Positions 18,167-25,768 of a stretch of DNA of 64,000 bases are shown here, in pieces; the stretch's first letter is position 1, and each line of letters starts with the position of its first letter. Source of the DNA: CAVQJU01 sp963712905 (GTDB lineage Bacteria; Acidobacteriota; Vicinamibacteria; Vicinamibacterales; CAVVIG01). Where the stretch lies: NCBI GenBank assembly GCA_963712905.1, contig CAVQJU010000023.1, forward strand, positions 191,352 to 255,351. The letters are read 5' to 3'. The translations under genes were made by a program, and so were the position numbers. The notes beneath the pieces were generated by a model. It searched no databases and was not told the DNA's origin. It saw only the letters and a program-made list of their open reading frames with translations.

Positions 18167-20635
18167 TCACTCCACCGGGCACGGGTCGACGTGCCAGATG
18201 TCCCTGGCGTACTCGGCGATGGTCCGGTCGCTCGAGAACGTTCGGGACGCCGCGATGTTGAGCACCACTTTGCGCGACCAGTTCTCCTGGTCCACGTACA
18301 GTTCCCCCAGCCTCACGTGCGCCTCGCCGTAGCTTTTGAGGTCGGCGAGGTGCAGGTAGTAGTCGCCCTGGCGAAGCAGGACGTCGAGGATTGGCGCGAA
18401 TATCCCCGGCTCGTTCCGGCTGAAGTGATTGCTCGCGATGAGGTCGAGCGCGGCACGGGTCTCGGGCTCGTTGTCGTAGTGCCACTGGGGACTGTAACCA
18501 CCCCGACGGCTGCCGGCGACGTCAGCGGCGCTCAGTCCGAACAGAAAGAAGTTCTCCTCCCCTGCTGCCGCGGCCATCTCGATGGTCGCGCCGTCGCGGG
18601 TGCCGATCGTCAGCGCACCGTTCATCATGAGCTTCATGTTGCCGGTGCCGCTCGCTTCGAACCCCGCGGTGGAAATCTGCTCGGACACGTCGCTCGCCGG
18701 AATCAGCCGCTCGGCGATGGAGACACTGTAGTCGGGGACGAAGACCACCTTCAGGCGTCCTCGCATCGCCGGGTCGGCGTCGATCGCCGCACCGAGATTG
18801 TTGATGAACTTGATGATCAGCTTGGCGAGGTGGTACGCAGGCGCCGCCTTGCCCGAAAAGAAGAACGTGCGCGGCGGCACGTCGCGCGCCGGGTCGTCAC
18901 GCAGGCGGTTGTAGAGCACGACGATGTGAAGGGCGTTCAGGAGCTGACGCTTGTATTCGTGAATGCGCTTGATCTGGGTATCGAAGATGGACTCGGGATC
19001 GACGACCTGCCCGGTCGCGGACTTGAGCCAGCTCGCGAACCGCACCTTGGCGTCGCGCTTGGCGTTGCGAATCGCGGCGCGGAACGCCTTGTCCCCGGCG
19101 AGCGCCTCGAGCTTCTGGAACTCTCCGAGATTGACGATCCAGCCGTCCCCGATGGCTTCGGTGATCGCCGCCGCGAGCGGCGGGTTCGCGAGCAGGAGGA
19201 AGCGCCGCTGCGTCACGCCGTTGGTCTTGTTGTTGAACCGGCCCGGGAAGAGCGCGGCAAAGTCGGGCACGACCGTGCGCGTGAGCAGCTCCGAGTGGAT
19301 CGCCGCCACACCGTTCGTGCTGTGCGAGCCGACGATGGCCAGATTCGCCATGCGGATCTTCTTTGGCTGCGCCTCTTCGATGAGGCTCACGCGTGCGAGC
19401 CGTCCGTCATCACCGGGAAATCGTGTCCGCACTTCGTCGAGAAGGCGGCGGTTGATTTCGTACACGATCTCGAGCTGCCGCGGCAGCGTCGTCTCGAACC
19501 ACGGCAGGGGCCACTTCTCGAGCGCCTCGGGAAGCAGCGTGTGGTTCGTGTAGGCGAGCGTGCGCCGCGTCAGATCCCAGGCCTCGTCCCATTCGAGTCT
19601 GGCCTCGTCGAGGAGGATTCGCATCAGCTCGGGGACCGCGAGCGTCGGATGCGTGTCGTTCAGCTGCATCGCGACCTTGTCCGGCAGCGCGGACCAGGCG
19701 TTGCCGGAGGCGCGGAACCGGCGGATGGCGTCCGCCAGCGTGCAGGCGACCAGGAAGTACTGCTGGAGGAAGCGGAGCCCCTTGCCTTCCGTCGTCGAGT
19801 CGTCCGGGTAGAGCACCCGCGTGAGCGTCTCGGCGGTGAGCGTCTCGGCCAGGGCGCCGACGAAGTCGCCGCCGCTGAACTGCTGGAAGTCGAAGTAGTG
19901 GGGCGTGGCGGCGGACCACAGGCGCAGCGTGTTGATCGTTCGCCCGCCGTAGCCCACCACCGGGCGATCGTGCGGAATGCCGATGAGCGTGGATGGCCGA
20001 TCCGGGATCGTCCGGAGCGCTCCTGCACGGATGTCGAACGAGCATGCCAGATGCACTTCGACCGCTTCGTCCGGCCGCGGGACTTCCCACGGATCGGGCC
20101 GGGCGAGCCAGTGGTCGGGCTGCTCGCGCTGCCAGCCGTCGCGCACGGTCTGCTTGAAGATGCCGTACTCGTAGCGCAGGCCCGAGCCCATGCCCGGAAT
20201 GCCCAGGGTCGCCATCGAATCCAGGAAGCACGCCGCCAGCCGGCCGAGACCGCCGTTACCGAGGCCGGCGTCGGGCTCCTGTTCAACGATCTCGACGGGG
20301 TCTAATCCGTGCTTCTGGCAGAGCTCAATCCAGAGCGGCTCGAGCAGAAGGTTGGTGATGTTGTTCGCCAGAGAGCGGCCCATCAGGAACTCGAGCGACA
20401 GGTAGTAGACTCGCTTCGCGTTCCGTGTCTGGTACGTCTGCTCCGTCTTGATCCAGCGCTGCGACAGCAGGTCGCGAACCGAGCGCGCGACGGCTTCGAA
20501 CTTGTCGCGGGACGTCGCGGCAGCGATCGGCATCACCTGATCGAAGGTCAGGTGCCGTTCGTACAGCGCGTTAGTACCTCCCGAGAACGTGACCGGTCCG
20601 CAGTTGAAGCGATCGAGGGGGTTGGTGCGCGGCAT
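18167..20635 (-). CDS. glgP: Glycogen/maltodextrin phosphorylase
   Basis: The 822-residue enzyme releases glucose-1-phosphate from glycogen using pyridoxal phosphate. Typical signatures are YYLSLEFLMGRSLANN near the N-terminus, PDAGLGNGGLGRLAACFLDS, QLNDTHPTLAVPELMRI, the IFDTQIKRIHEYKRQLLNAL segment and the cofactor-lysine motif EASGTGNMKLMMNGALTIGT followed by DGATIEM. The length matches the family. It is the last gene of a minus-strand unit with lactate dehydrogenase and a DUF1269 gene, 21 bp downstream of ldh, which suggests coupling of glycogen use to fermentation. Confidence 0.95.
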   Translation of the reverse strand: MPRTNPLDRFNCGPVTFSGGTNALYERHLTFDQVMPIAAATSRDKFEAVARSVRDLLSQRWIKTEQTYQTRNAKRVYYLSLEFLMGRSLANNITNLLLEPLWIELCQKHGLDPVEIVEQEPDAGLGNGGLGRLAACFLDSMATLGIPGMGSGLRYEYGIFKQTVRDGWQREQPDHWLARPDPWEVPRPDEAVEVHLACSFDIRAGALRTIPDRPSTLIGIPHDRPVVGYGGRTINTLRLWSAATPHYFDFQQFSGGDFVGALAETLTAETLTRVLYPDDSTTEGKGLRFLQQYFLVACTLADAIRRFRASGNAWSALPDKVAMQLNDTHPTLAVPELMRILLDEARLEWDEAWDLTRRTLAYTNHTLLPEALEKWPLPWFETTLPRQLEIVYEINRRLLDEVRTRFPGDDGRLARVSLIEEAQPKKIRMANLAIVGSHSTNGVAAIHSELLTRTVVPDFAALFPGRFNNKTNGVTQRRFLLLANPPLAAAITEAIGDGWIVNLGEFQKLEALAGDKAFRAAIRNAKRDAKVRFASWLKSATGQVVDPESIFDTQIKRIHEYKRQLLNALHIVVLYNRLRDDPARDVPPRTFFFSGKAAPAYHLAKLIIKFINNLGAAIDADPAMRGRLKVVFVPDYSVSIAERLIPASDVSEQISTAGFEASGTGNMKLMMNGALTIGTRDGATIEMAAAAGEENFFLFGLSAADVAGSRRGGYSPQWHYDNEPETRAALDLIASNHFSRNEPGIFAPILDVLLRQGDYYLHLADLKSYGEAHVRLGELYVDQENWSRKVVLNIAASRTFSSDRTIAEYARDIWHVDPCPVE

Positions 20636-20656
20636 CAGCAGGTTCCCTTCATCGGA

Positions 20657-21601
20657 TCAATGCAAGTTCAGAGATCTCACGGCCTCGCGCAACACGCCCG
20701 CGCTCCGGCGCAGTCCCTCCCGTTCCCCCGCATCGAGAGCCAGCGGAATCGCCGCCAGCACGCCGCCACCTCCGACCAGGTGCGGCAGCGCCAGCGTCAC
20801 CCCCTCGCAGTCTGGCACGCCGGTGATGCGCGACGTAATCGTCAGGATGGCGCGCTGGTCGTGCAGCAGGACGTCGACGATACGCGCCACCGCGCTGCCG
20901 ATGCCATAGTATGTCGCGCCTTTGCCGGCGATGATGTGATACGCCGCGCGGCGGACGTTCTCCTCGATCTGCCGCCGCTCTTCTCGGCTGAGGGGAGTGC
21001 CGTGAACCTTTGCGAACTCGTCGAGGCTCAGGCCGGCGATCGAGGCCTGCGACCACACCAGCACTTCGGAGTCTCCGTGCTCGCCGATCACGTAGGCATG
21101 CACGTGACGCGGATCGACATCGAAATGCCGTCCCACCAGCGCGCGAAACCTCGCGGTATCCAGCGTCGTGCCTGACCCGAACACGCGCGCGTTCGGCACG
21201 CCGAACTCGGCGGCGAATTGCGCCGCCAGGCAGGTCATCACATCGACAGGGTTGGTGACAACGAGCAGCACCGCGTCCGGCGCGACGCGGAGCACCGACG
21301 GGACGATCCCCTGGAACACGTCGGCATTGCGCTGCAGCAGCTCGAGGCGCGTCTCGCCCGGTTTCTGCGCCACGCCGCCGGCGATGACCACCGCGCGCGC
21401 GCCGTCGAGGTCCTCGTAGTCCCCGGCCCGCACCGTCAGCGGGTGCGCGAACGGGACCGCGTGGAAGATATCGTTGGCCTCCGCCTCGGCGCGCGCACGA
21501 TTGACGTCCACCAGCACAATCTCCCGGCCCACACCGCTCATGACGAGCGCGTAGGCCGAGGTCGATCCGACCATACCGCAGCCGACGACTCCGACCTTCA
21601 C
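20657..21601 (-). CDS. ldh: L-lactate dehydrogenase
   Basis: A 314-residue NAD-dependent 2-hydroxyacid dehydrogenase. The Rossmann motif GVVGCGMVGS opens the chain; substrate-loop GGVAQKPGETR carries Gln (about residue 79) where malate dehydrogenases usually have Arg, which points to lactate; the catalytic His lies in YVIGEHGDSE (about 175) and VTNPVDVMT is conserved. It regenerates NAD+ by reducing pyruvate. The start codon is GTG at 21601, overlapping the TGA of the upstream DUF1269 gene by 4 bp, so translation is likely coupled. Confidence 0.9.
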   Translation of the reverse strand: MKVGVVGCGMVGSTSAYALVMSGVGREIVLVDVNRARAEAEANDIFHAVPFAHPLTVRAGDYEDLDGARAVVIAGGVAQKPGETRLELLQRNADVFQGIVPSVLRVAPDAVLLVVTNPVDVMTCLAAQFAAEFGVPNARVFGSGTTLDTARFRALVGRHFDVDPRHVHAYVIGEHGDSEVLVWSQASIAGLSLDEFAKVHGTPLSREERRQIEENVRRAAYHIIAGKGATYYGIGSAVARIVDVLLHDQRAILTITSRITGVPDCEGVTLALPHLVGGGGVLAAIPLALDAGEREGLRRSAGVLREAVRSLNLH

Positions 21602-21969
21602 AGCGGCCCCCCTGCCTCGAGACGGGTCATCTCGTTCTCGGCAAAGGCCTCGCGCAGTATCTGCTCCTGCTCTTTGGACAGGCTCGTGGCGAAGACGTCG
21701 AATGTCATGGCCTTCATCGCGTCGGCCACGCGATCGAGAACGGCGTCGGTGGTAATCAGGTACAGCGCGGATGTCCCTTCCTCGATCGCCATGGCAAGGA
21801 GCGGCGTCAGCAGCAGCTTCGTCGTAGGACTCTTCTTGCCGGCGGGCCAGGCGACCAGCGCCGCATCAATAAGCGTGATGAAATGTTGCTCGTCGAGGTT
21901 GTGGACGATCTGCAAAGCATCAGCCGCGGCCTGGGGATGCGAGAACTTGAGAACAGTAACGGTGGCCAC
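21598..21969 (-). CDS. Shortened DUF1269-like protein
   Basis: The 123-residue product begins with the DUF1269 hallmark (ATVTVLKFSHPQAAADALQI, FITLIDAALVAWPAGKKSPT) and ends with the usual second half (EEGTSALYLITTDAVLDRVA, then a charged helix). The glycine-rich hydrophobic hairpin that normally lies between them in the family is absent: the chain passes directly from KSPTTK to LLLTPLLAMAIEEGT. An AGGAGG ribosome site sits 5 bases before the GTG at 21969, fixing the start. It is translationally coupled to ldh. Family members are thought to be membrane-associated; without the hairpin this one may be soluble. Confidence 0.7.
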   Translation of the reverse strand: MATVTVLKFSHPQAAADALQIVHNLDEQHFITLIDAALVAWPAGKKSPTTKLLLTPLLAMAIEEGTSALYLITTDAVLDRVADAMKAMTFDVFATSLSKEQEQILREAFAENEMTRLEAGGPL

Positions 21970-21971
21970 GT

Positions 21972-22184
21972 TCACCTCCTGCGAGCCACTGCGAACCTGC
22001 TGCAGTGATGTCGGGGCGTTTCTTCGCGCTGGCGTCGCAGGCTCCAGCGTCTGCCCACGCCGCGCGTGGCCGGAGGATTCCGGCCGGTCGTGGTGCCGGC
22101 ATAGGCGACGGAGACGGTGGCTGGAACGTCGTGATACACCTTGCACACTGTCAGTTGATACAGTTCGAGGGAGAATGCACTCAT
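21972..22184 (-). CDS. Possible small protein
   Basis: A 70-codon frame from an ATG at 22184, preceded by a good GGAAGGAAG ribosome site, and ending 2 bp before the DUF1269 start. The first half looks protein-like (MSAFSLELYQLTVCKVYHDV, then ATVSVAYAGTTTG); the second half is Arg-rich and may be out of frame. It may be the leader gene of the DUF1269-ldh-glgP unit or a truncated remnant. No family recognised. Confidence 0.35.
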   Translation of the reverse strand: MSAFSLELYQLTVCKVYHDVPATVSVAYAGTTTGRNPPATRGVGRRWSLRRQREETPRHHCSRFAVARRR

Positions 22185-22293
22185 GACATCTTCCTTCCAG
22201 AACCGCGCGACTGGACGAGTCTAATAGTGATACCACCCTTCGGAGGCGCTTGCTTCAGATAGTGAACAAAGCGAAAGACGCGACGGAGGTCCC

Positions 22294-23319
22294 ATGCCGG
22301 TCGTCGACTACGCGACCTACTGCGAGATGCTCGATCGCGCGCGGAAAGGAAAGTTCGCCTACCCGGCCGTCAACGTGACGTCGCTCACCACCGCCAACGC
22401 GGTCCTGAAAGGGCTGGCGGACAGCAAGAGCGACGGGATCATCCAGGTCTCGACCGGCGGCGGCGCGTTCGCGTCGGGCTCGAGCGTCAAGGACATGGCG
22501 CTCGGCGCCATGTCGATCGCCGAACACGTCCACCGCGTCGCCGCGCGGTACCCGATTTACGTGGCGCTCCACACCGACCATTGCCAGGCGGACAAGCTGG
22601 ACGCGTTCGTGATGCCGCTCGTCGAGGAGACGGAACGGCGGCGGGCGGCAGGCAGACCGAACCTGTTCAGCAGCCACATGTTCGACGGCAGCGCGCTGCC
22701 GCTCAAGGACAACCTCGACATCGCCGTGAAGCTGCTCGAACGGTTCAGGAAGAGCGACCTGATCCTGGAGATCGAAGTCGGAGTGGTGGGAGGCGAGGAG
22801 GACGGCGTCCACGCCAGCGCCGCCGCGAAGCTCTACACGACGCCCGAGGACACCCTGGAGGTGGCGCGGCGCCTGCGGGCCGTCTCAACCGCTCCCTTCC
22901 TGCTGGCGGCGACGTTCGGCAACGTGCACGGCGTGTACAAACCTGGCCACGTGAAGCTGAAACCGTCCATCCTGAAGGACTGCCAGCAGGCCGTCGTGGC
23001 TGCGCTCGGCGAGGCGGCGCAGTTCCACCTCGTCTTCCACGGCGGATCGGGATCGGAGCTGCGTGACATCCACGAGGCGCTGGACTACGGCGTCGTGAAG
23101 ATGAACGTCGACACCGACATGCAGTACGCGTTCACGCGCGCCATCGCCGACCATTGCTTCAAGAACTACGACGGCATCCTCCGGATCGACGGCGACGTCG
23201 GCAACAAGAAGGCCTACGATCCGCGTCCCTACATGACCCTCGCCGAGAAGGCGATGGCCGCTCGCGTGGTGCAGGCGGCCACGGAACTGCGGTCCGCCGG
23301 CACGACGATGATGCGATGA
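22294..23319 (+). CDS. fba: Class II fructose-bisphosphate aldolase
   Basis: The 341-residue protein has class II (zinc-dependent) aldolase signatures: FAYPAVNVTSLTTANAVL, ALHTDHCQADKLD (catalytic Asp and zinc-ligand His), EIEVGVVGGEEDGV, ATFGNVHGVYKPG and HLVFHGGSGSE, and the NVDTDMQYAFT phosphate-binding segment. It splits fructose-1,6-bisphosphate in glycolysis or makes it in gluconeogenesis. A GGAGG site precedes the ATG at 22294. It diverges from the DUF1269-ldh-glgP unit and phosphofructokinase follows after 19 bp, so the two probably form an operon. Confidence 0.95.
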   Translation: MPVVDYATYCEMLDRARKGKFAYPAVNVTSLTTANAVLKGLADSKSDGIIQVSTGGGAFASGSSVKDMALGAMSIAEHVHRVAARYPIYVALHTDHCQADKLDAFVMPLVEETERRRAAGRPNLFSSHMFDGSALPLKDNLDIAVKLLERFRKSDLILEIEVGVVGGEEDGVHASAAAKLYTTPEDTLEVARRLRAVSTAPFLLAATFGNVHGVYKPGHVKLKPSILKDCQQAVVAALGEAAQFHLVFHGGSGSELRDIHEALDYGVVKMNVDTDMQYAFTRAIADHCFKNYDGILRIDGDVGNKKAYDPRPYMTLAEKAMAARVVQAATELRSAGTTMMR

Positions 23320-23338
23320 GCCGGCGGTGAGGCCCAGA

Positions 23339-24628
23339 ATGCGCGACGACGATCTCGATTTCACGATTGCGAGGCTCGGCGAGTGCCGCGTGCCGTCGCC
23401 GATGTCCGGCGTCCGGTTCACGGACGACGACGAGCGGGTGCTCTACCACTCCACTCTCGAGGGACTCGACGCCTGCCTGAACAAAGGGGCGCGGCCTCCT
23501 GCCATGGAATCCGCCGGGCCGAGGCGCATGCTGTTCTTCGATCCGGCGAAGCTCGCGTGCGGGATCGTGACCTGCGGGGGCCTCTGCCCCGGGCTGAACG
23601 ACGTGATCCGCGCCATCGTCCTGAGCCTGCGCTCCCAGTACGGCGTGAAGAAGGTCTACGGCTTTCGTTTCGGCTACGAAGGCCTGGTACGGCGGCTCGG
23701 GCACGAGCCGCTCGAGCTGACGCCCGAGTCCGTGCACCGGATCCACGAGAGCGGCGGTTCGGTTCTCGGATCGTCCCGCGGGCCGCAGGAGCCGGCCGAA
23801 ATGGTCGATTACCTGAACGAACTGGGCGTCGGGGTGCTCTTTGCGATCGGCGGCGACGGGACGCTGCGCGGGGCACAGAAGATCGGCGAGGAGGCGGCGC
23901 GGCGCGGCTTGCCGATCGGCGTCATCGGCGTCCCAAAAACGATCGACAACGACATTTCCTTCGTGCAGAGAACGTTTGGATTCGACACGGCCGTGGCGGA
24001 GGCGCGGCGCGCGACGGACGCGGCCAACGCCGAGGCCGAATCGGCACGCAACGGCATCGGGCTCGTAAAGCTCATGGGCCGCGACTCGGGGTTCATCGCG
24101 GCGTATTCGGCCCTGGTCAACAGCCACGTGAATTTCTGCCTGGTTCCGGAAGTGCCGTTCACCCTCGAGAGGCTCCTGTCGGCGCTGGAGGAGCGGTTGG
24201 AGCGGACACAGCACGCGCTGATCGTCGTGGCGGAAGGCGCCGGCCAGGGGTTGATGGCGAAGACCGGGGAGCGGGACGCGTCCGGGAACGTCAAGTACGG
24301 CGACATCGGCGTCTTCCTGCGCGACGCGATCACGAAACACTTCAGGCAGGCCGGCACCGGCGTCACCCTCAAGTACATCGATCCCAGCTACACCATCAGG
24401 AGCGTGCCGGCGACGCCGCACGACGCGGCTTTCTGCCTGCTCCTCGGACAGGGCGCGGTCCACGCCGGTCTCAGCGGTCGCACGAACATGGTCGTCAGCT
24501 TCTGGAATCACCGTTTTACTCACGTACCGATTGCTCTCGCGGTGTCCGAGCGCAAGAGGATCGACCCATCCGATACGCTCTGGACCAGTGTCGTCACCTC
24601 GACTGGTCAGCCACGGGAGATGTCGTAG
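23339..24628 (+). CDS. pfkA: 6-phosphofructokinase, ATP-type
   Basis: The 429-residue enzyme belongs to the longer phosphofructokinase group that has an N-terminal extension of about 70 residues before the catalytic start (GIVTCGGLCPGLNDVIRAIV). The nucleotide motif reads IGGDGTLRGA, with Gly at the position that is Asp in pyrophosphate-dependent enzymes, so ATP use is favoured. The catalytic PKTIDNDI, VKLMGRDSGFIA and VAEGAGQG motifs are present. It phosphorylates fructose-6-phosphate. The ATG at 23339 is preferred over a GTG at 23327. With fba upstream it supplies the upper part of the glycolytic block. Confidence 0.9.
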   Translation: MRDDDLDFTIARLGECRVPSPMSGVRFTDDDERVLYHSTLEGLDACLNKGARPPAMESAGPRRMLFFDPAKLACGIVTCGGLCPGLNDVIRAIVLSLRSQYGVKKVYGFRFGYEGLVRRLGHEPLELTPESVHRIHESGGSVLGSSRGPQEPAEMVDYLNELGVGVLFAIGGDGTLRGAQKIGEEAARRGLPIGVIGVPKTIDNDISFVQRTFGFDTAVAEARRATDAANAEAESARNGIGLVKLMGRDSGFIAAYSALVNSHVNFCLVPEVPFTLERLLSALEERLERTQHALIVVAEGAGQGLMAKTGERDASGNVKYGDIGVFLRDAITKHFRQAGTGVTLKYIDPSYTIRSVPATPHDAAFCLLLGQGAVHAGLSGRTNMVVSFWNHRFTHVPIALAVSERKRIDPSDTLWTSVVTSTGQPREMS

Positions 24629-24636
24629 CGGCCTCG

Positions 24637-24678
24637 ATGGCTGGCCGCCGGAAAACCGGCGCCACAACCGCCAGCCAT
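24637..24678 (+). terminator. Long hairpin after pfkA
   Basis: Outer arms ATGGCTGG (24637-24644) and CCAGCCAT (24671-24678) enclose an inner stem GCCGG/CCGGC with an AAAA loop. It begins 8 bp after the pfkA stop and lies upstream of the next gene start at 24707. No T-run follows, so it may be a terminator, an RNA-stability element or a partial read-through barrier. Confidence 0.5.
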
Positions 24679-24706
24679 TGCGGTCCACGTCCCCTATACT
24701 GCGTCC

Positions 24707-25768
24707 GTGACCGCTTCTCCCCGCGCTGACGTCGCTCGCGCCACCGGATGGGGATTGTTCGTCGCCTCCCTGGTCCTCGCGGGCATCTATTTCGGCAGCC
24801 GGCGGCTTCGGGATTTCGACGCGGCGCTCGTCCCGTACGCCGGCGCCAGCGTGTTTTCCGCGTTCGGTCTCGGGTACCGGTACTCGATGTGGCTGACGAA
24901 ACCGCCCACGCGGCTCTTCTGGCGGCGCGGCTGGCGGTTGTTCTTTGCGCCGTCGCGCGTGGTGCAGAACCTCTCCCGGCTCGCGGCCCTCTTCGCCGTG
25001 AACATCGTCGCCCAGCGGTTCATCGAGAAGCGATCGCCGTTGCGGTGGGCGGCACACTGGTTCATCTTCTGGGGCTGCATGCTGGCCGCGGCGGTCACGT
25101 TCCCTCTGTCTTTCGGGTGGATTCATTTCGAGACGGCGGGAGCCGCGCAGGAGCGCTACCAGGCGTTCGTATTCGGCCTGCGCGTGTTCACCTTCGACCT
25201 CGCCGGGCCGCTTGCGCCACTCGTGTTCAACGTCCTGGATATCTCGGCCCTGCTCGTGATGGCCGGCGTGTCACTCGCGATGTGGCGCCGCGGCCGCGAT
25301 CGCGGCTCCCTCGCGGTCCAGCAATTCGGGGCCGACCTGCTGCCGCTCGTGATGCTCTTCGCGGTCTCGATCACGGGCGTCTTCCTGACCGTCTCGACCC
25401 ACCTGATGCGCGGGCTGCACTTCGTGTTCCTGTCGCAGCTGCATGCGGTGACCGTCATCTTTACGCTGCTGTACCTGCCCTTCGGCAAGTTCTTCCACAT
25501 CTTCCAGCGGCCCGCGCAGCTCGGTGTCGCCTTCTATCGCGAAACGGGCGCGAAGGGCGAAGCGGCCCGATGCGCGCGCTGCGGCGAATCCTTCGCGTCG
25601 CGGATGCACATCGACGATCTCAAGCAGGTGGAGCGCGAGCTGCAAATCAGATATGAAGACGTCCGGGTAAGGGACGATGCGAGCGTGCACTATCAGGACG
25701 TCTGTCCGGCCTGCCGCCGCAAGAATCTCGCGCTGACGCAGGACGCGCTGTGGAGGCGAGGCGCGTAA
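24707..25768 (+). CDS. Membrane cytochrome-b-like anchor with C-terminal zinc ribbon
   Basis: The 353-residue protein has about five membrane helices (for example GWGLFVASLVLAGIYFGSRR, WAAHWFIFWGCMLAAAVTF, VFNVLDISALLVMAGVSLA, LLPLVMLFAVSITGVFLTVS). Paired His residues in HWFIFWG, THLMRGLHFVFLSQLH and FGKFFHIF resemble heme-b ligands of NarI/HdrE/DsrM-type quinol subunits. The soluble C-terminus carries two CxxC pairs (ARCARCGESF, VCPACRRKN), suggesting a zinc ribbon or iron-sulfur site. It starts with GTG and overlaps the molybdoenzyme start by one base, so it is probably the quinone-facing anchor of that complex. The exact family is not certain. Confidence 0.65.
   Translation: MTASPRADVARATGWGLFVASLVLAGIYFGSRRLRDFDAALVPYAGASVFSAFGLGYRYSMWLTKPPTRLFWRRGWRLFFAPSRVVQNLSRLAALFAVNIVAQRFIEKRSPLRWAAHWFIFWGCMLAAAVTFPLSFGWIHFETAGAAQERYQAFVFGLRVFTFDLAGPLAPLVFNVLDISALLVMAGVSLAMWRRGRDRGSLAVQQFGADLLPLVMLFAVSITGVFLTVSTHLMRGLHFVFLSQLHAVTVIFTLLYLPFGKFFHIFQRPAQLGVAFYRETGAKGEAARCARCGESFASRMHIDDLKQVERELQIRYEDVRVRDDASVHYQDVCPACRRKNLALTQDALWRRGA

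Noticed and set aside
18191..20305. 704-codon plus-strand frame
   Set aside because: It is antisense to glycogen phosphorylase, which has all its signature motifs on the minus strand.
23159..25126. 655-codon open frame on the minus strand
   Set aside because: It is antisense to fba, pfkA and the membrane anchor gene, is rich in Arg, Pro and His, and has no recognisable domain; long antisense frames are expected at this GC content.
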